A stretch of DNA of 7,084 bases from Acidimicrobiales bacterium. Lineage in GTDB: Bacteria > Actinomycetota > Acidimicrobiia > Acidimicrobiales > CADCSY01. Each line of letters opens with the position of its first letter. The first letter of the stretch is position 1. The DNA lies in the NCBI GenBank assembly GCA_030447125.1, contig JAUJLZ010000091.1, positions 1 through 7,084 of the forward strand. The letters run 5' to 3'. Positions 6,141 to 7,084 of the stretch are shown piece after piece. A model generated the notes under the pieces. That model did not search any database. It saw only the letters and a program-made list of their open reading frames with translations, and had not been told where the DNA came from. Both the position numbers and the translations under genes were made by a program.

Positions 6141-6416
6141 ATGAGCATCGAGGGGGCGAACGGCGAGCGACCCAAACCTTCGGCCGCTGACGTGGCCGAT
6201 GAGCTCCGGCGCCTGCTCGGCGCCCCCGAGCCCGCCGATTGCCCCGCTGACACCCCCCCGGGCCCGCCCCTGCCACGGCCTCCGGCCGGGTCGGTCAACG
6301 GTCGGGCGCTGTGGCGCTGCGAGCACTGCGACTGGGAGACCGAAGCCTGGGTTCGGCCTCAGTGCCCCCGGTGCTACACCATGTCGACCCAGGCCATCCG
6401 CTGGGCCACCCGATGA
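6141..6416 (+). CDS. Small zinc-ribbon protein of unknown function
   Basis: 91 residues, not recognised as a named family. Residues about 14-27 (SAADVADELRRLLG) look like a short amphipathic helix. Residues 31-50 are Pro-rich and likely disordered. The C-terminal part holds four cysteines in two knuckles, C60-x2-C63 and C75-x2-C78, with aromatic residues W58, W65, W70 and Y79, as in rubredoxin-like or short zinc ribbons. A nucleic-acid or protein-binding role is possible but not shown. The ATG at 6141 is the only good start; the same frame is open far upstream, but that part lies antisense to the SRAP and pgsA genes. It diverges from the SRAP gene and overlaps the next gene by ATGA, so the two products are probably made together. 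Confidence 0.72.
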   Translation: MSIEGANGERPKPSAADVADELRRLLGAPEPADCPADTPPGPPLPRPPAGSVNGRALWRCEHCDWETEAWVRPQCPRCYTMSTQAIRWATR

Positions 6417-6682
6417 CGCTCCCCTCGGGGACAGGTACCCACCCTCAGGACGACGATGGCCGCTACCGCTACTTCCGCTGGGCCGGGTTCCTGCTGCGCC
6501 AACCCGAGGGCGACCCCGACGCCAGCGAGATCCTGAAGAGCATGCAGTGGGCGCCTGCACCCAAGGAGGCCGTCATCGACATCACCGGCCTGGGCGACGA
6601 GCATCGCCCAGGCGGTTGGTGCAGCCGGCTCAGCCCCAGCGAGGCGACCCGCATGGCCGCCAACTTCGGCGTCACCCTGTGA
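6413..6682 (+). CDS. Small hypothetical protein coupled to the zinc-ribbon gene
   Basis: 89 residues, not recognised. The start ATG at 6413 overlaps the TGA of the zinc-ribbon gene as ATGA; there is no Shine-Dalgarno, so translation probably depends on the upstream gene. The protein opens with a polar stretch (1-16), then YRYFRWAGFLLRQ (18-30), a helix-like stretch SEILKSMQWAPAP (38-50), a short beta-like AVIDITGL (53-60), and a C-terminal SEATRMAANFGVTL (76-89). There is one cysteine (C70), no signal peptide and no membrane segment. It converges with the right-edge gene, leaving only 15 bases and no visible terminator hairpin. The coding call rests on the overlap, on the absence of a better gene on the other strand, and on composition like the neighbours. 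Confidence 0.62.
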   Translation: MTLPSGTGTHPQDDDGRYRYFRWAGFLLRQPEGDPDASEILKSMQWAPAPKEAVIDITGLGDEHRPGGWCSRLSPSEATRMAANFGVTL

Positions 6683-6697
6683 GGAGTCGTGGCGGGA

Positions 6698-7063
6698 TCA
6701 GAACGTGAGGCTGTCGTCGATGGCGCTGGCCGCCAGCTGCTCGAACACGGCGGCCACGTCGACCACGTCCGCCTCGTCGTCGTCGTTGGTGTCGGCTACC
6801 AGCTGACCGACGCTCGACAGGGCCACCTGGAGCAGGGCGGCCAACGAGCACAACAGCCCGGCTGCGCGCCTGGTGTTCTCCGGGGTGGGTGACAGCCCCT
6901 CGTAGAGCTCGATGAGGGTGGTGCGCAGCACGAAGCGCAACATGGCCGGGTCGTCGTTGTGGCCCAGGTAGGCCGTGACCAGCTCGCGGGCGCTGGCGGC
7001 GAGCTCGAAGGCCTCCACCGAGGCGGGATCGAGATCGGGGAGGTAGGGGTCGGGCGCGGCCAC
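6698..7063 (-). CDS. Hypothetical protein, mostly helical with acidic C-terminal tail; start may lie beyond the window
   Basis: At least 121 residues, not recognised. The sequence reads as several helices: SVEAFELAASARELVTAYLG (15-34), PAMLRFVLRTTLIELYEGL (39-57), and TRRAAGLLCSLAALLQVALSSVGQLV (64-89), then an acidic run of aspartates and glutamate near 91-98 (DTNDDDEAD) and a final helix VVDVAAVFEQLAASA. The third helix is hydrophobic but includes Arg and Gln, so a soluble helical bundle is more likely than a membrane protein. GTG at 7063 is the first start inside the window, without a Shine-Dalgarno, and the frame stays open for seven more codons to the edge (SVGKTET), so the true start may be outside. 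It converges with the small gene pair. No function can be assigned. Confidence 0.6.
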   Translation of the reverse strand: MAAPDPYLPDLDPASVEAFELAASARELVTAYLGHNDDPAMLRFVLRTTLIELYEGLSPTPENTRRAAGLLCSLAALLQVALSSVGQLVADTNDDDEADVVDVAAVFEQLAASAIDDSLTF

Positions 7064-7084
7064 GGTCTCAGTCTTGCCGACGCT

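Noticed and set aside
6063..6560. Upstream extension of the SRAP frame to give 400 residues
   Set aside because: Cys2 must be N-terminal for SRAP function, so the start is GTG 6062. The extension is antisense to the zinc-ribbon pair.
6770..6790. Cluster of TCG/GTC triplets resembling a short tandem repeat
   Set aside because: It is the aspartate-rich run of the right-edge protein on the minus strand, not a separate repeat element.

Overview
The window is high-GC DNA with frequent GTG starts, stop/start overlaps and long open shadow frames, all typical of an actinobacterium. The order gcvH, then a GarA/OdhI-like FHA gene, then a MerR-type FtsR-like regulator, then a DUF151 bifunctional nuclease is the same as Mycobacterium tuberculosis Rv1826-Rv1827-Rv1828-Rv1829, with a pgsA-type gene upstream as in M. 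tuberculosis (Rv1822). The FHA protein carries a zinc ribbon, and a nucleotidyltransferase/degenerate phosphomannomutase fusion takes the place of Rv1823-Rv1825. This points to a deep-branching actinobacterial lineage; Acidimicrobiia is my best guess, but it is an inference from gene content only.

Layout. Positions 6062 down to 1 hold seven minus-strand genes, probably one long transcription unit: SRAP/YedK-type DNA-protein crosslink protein, CDP-alcohol phosphatidyltransferase (PgsA-like), 846-residue mannose-1-phosphate guanylyltransferase/mutase fusion, GcvH, zinc ribbon-FHA protein, FtsR-like MerR regulator, and the N-terminal part of a bifunctional nuclease cut by the left edge. Three of the junctions are 4-base GTGA overlaps (pgsA/fusion, fusion/gcvH, FHA/merR), which suggests translational coupling. 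The SRAP-pgsA gap is 9 bases and the gcvH-FHA gap 46 bases. The only larger gap (90 bases) precedes the nuclease gene, which may have its own promoter.

From 6141 two small plus-strand genes diverge from the SRAP gene and overlap by ATGA: a 91-residue zinc-ribbon protein and an 89-residue protein I do not recognise. They converge on a minus-strand gene at the right edge (6698-7063 or longer), also unrecognised. Both sides of the 78-base divergent region have a TANNNT hexamer 6-7 bases before the start codon and no convincing Shine-Dalgarno sequence, so both genes may be read from leaderless mRNAs; the nuclease gene shows the same pattern.

Functionally, the long cluster joins membrane phospholipid synthesis (PgsA), sugar-nucleotide supply for glycans (fusion protein), glycine cleavage/one-carbon metabolism (GcvH), a probable phospho-dependent regulator of 2-oxoglutarate metabolism (FHA), and a probable regulator of cell division genes (MerR). 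I saw no mobile element, CRISPR array, tRNA, rRNA or riboswitch. The window is mainly conserved chromosomal core; the least explained parts are the divergent small gene pair and the right-edge gene.
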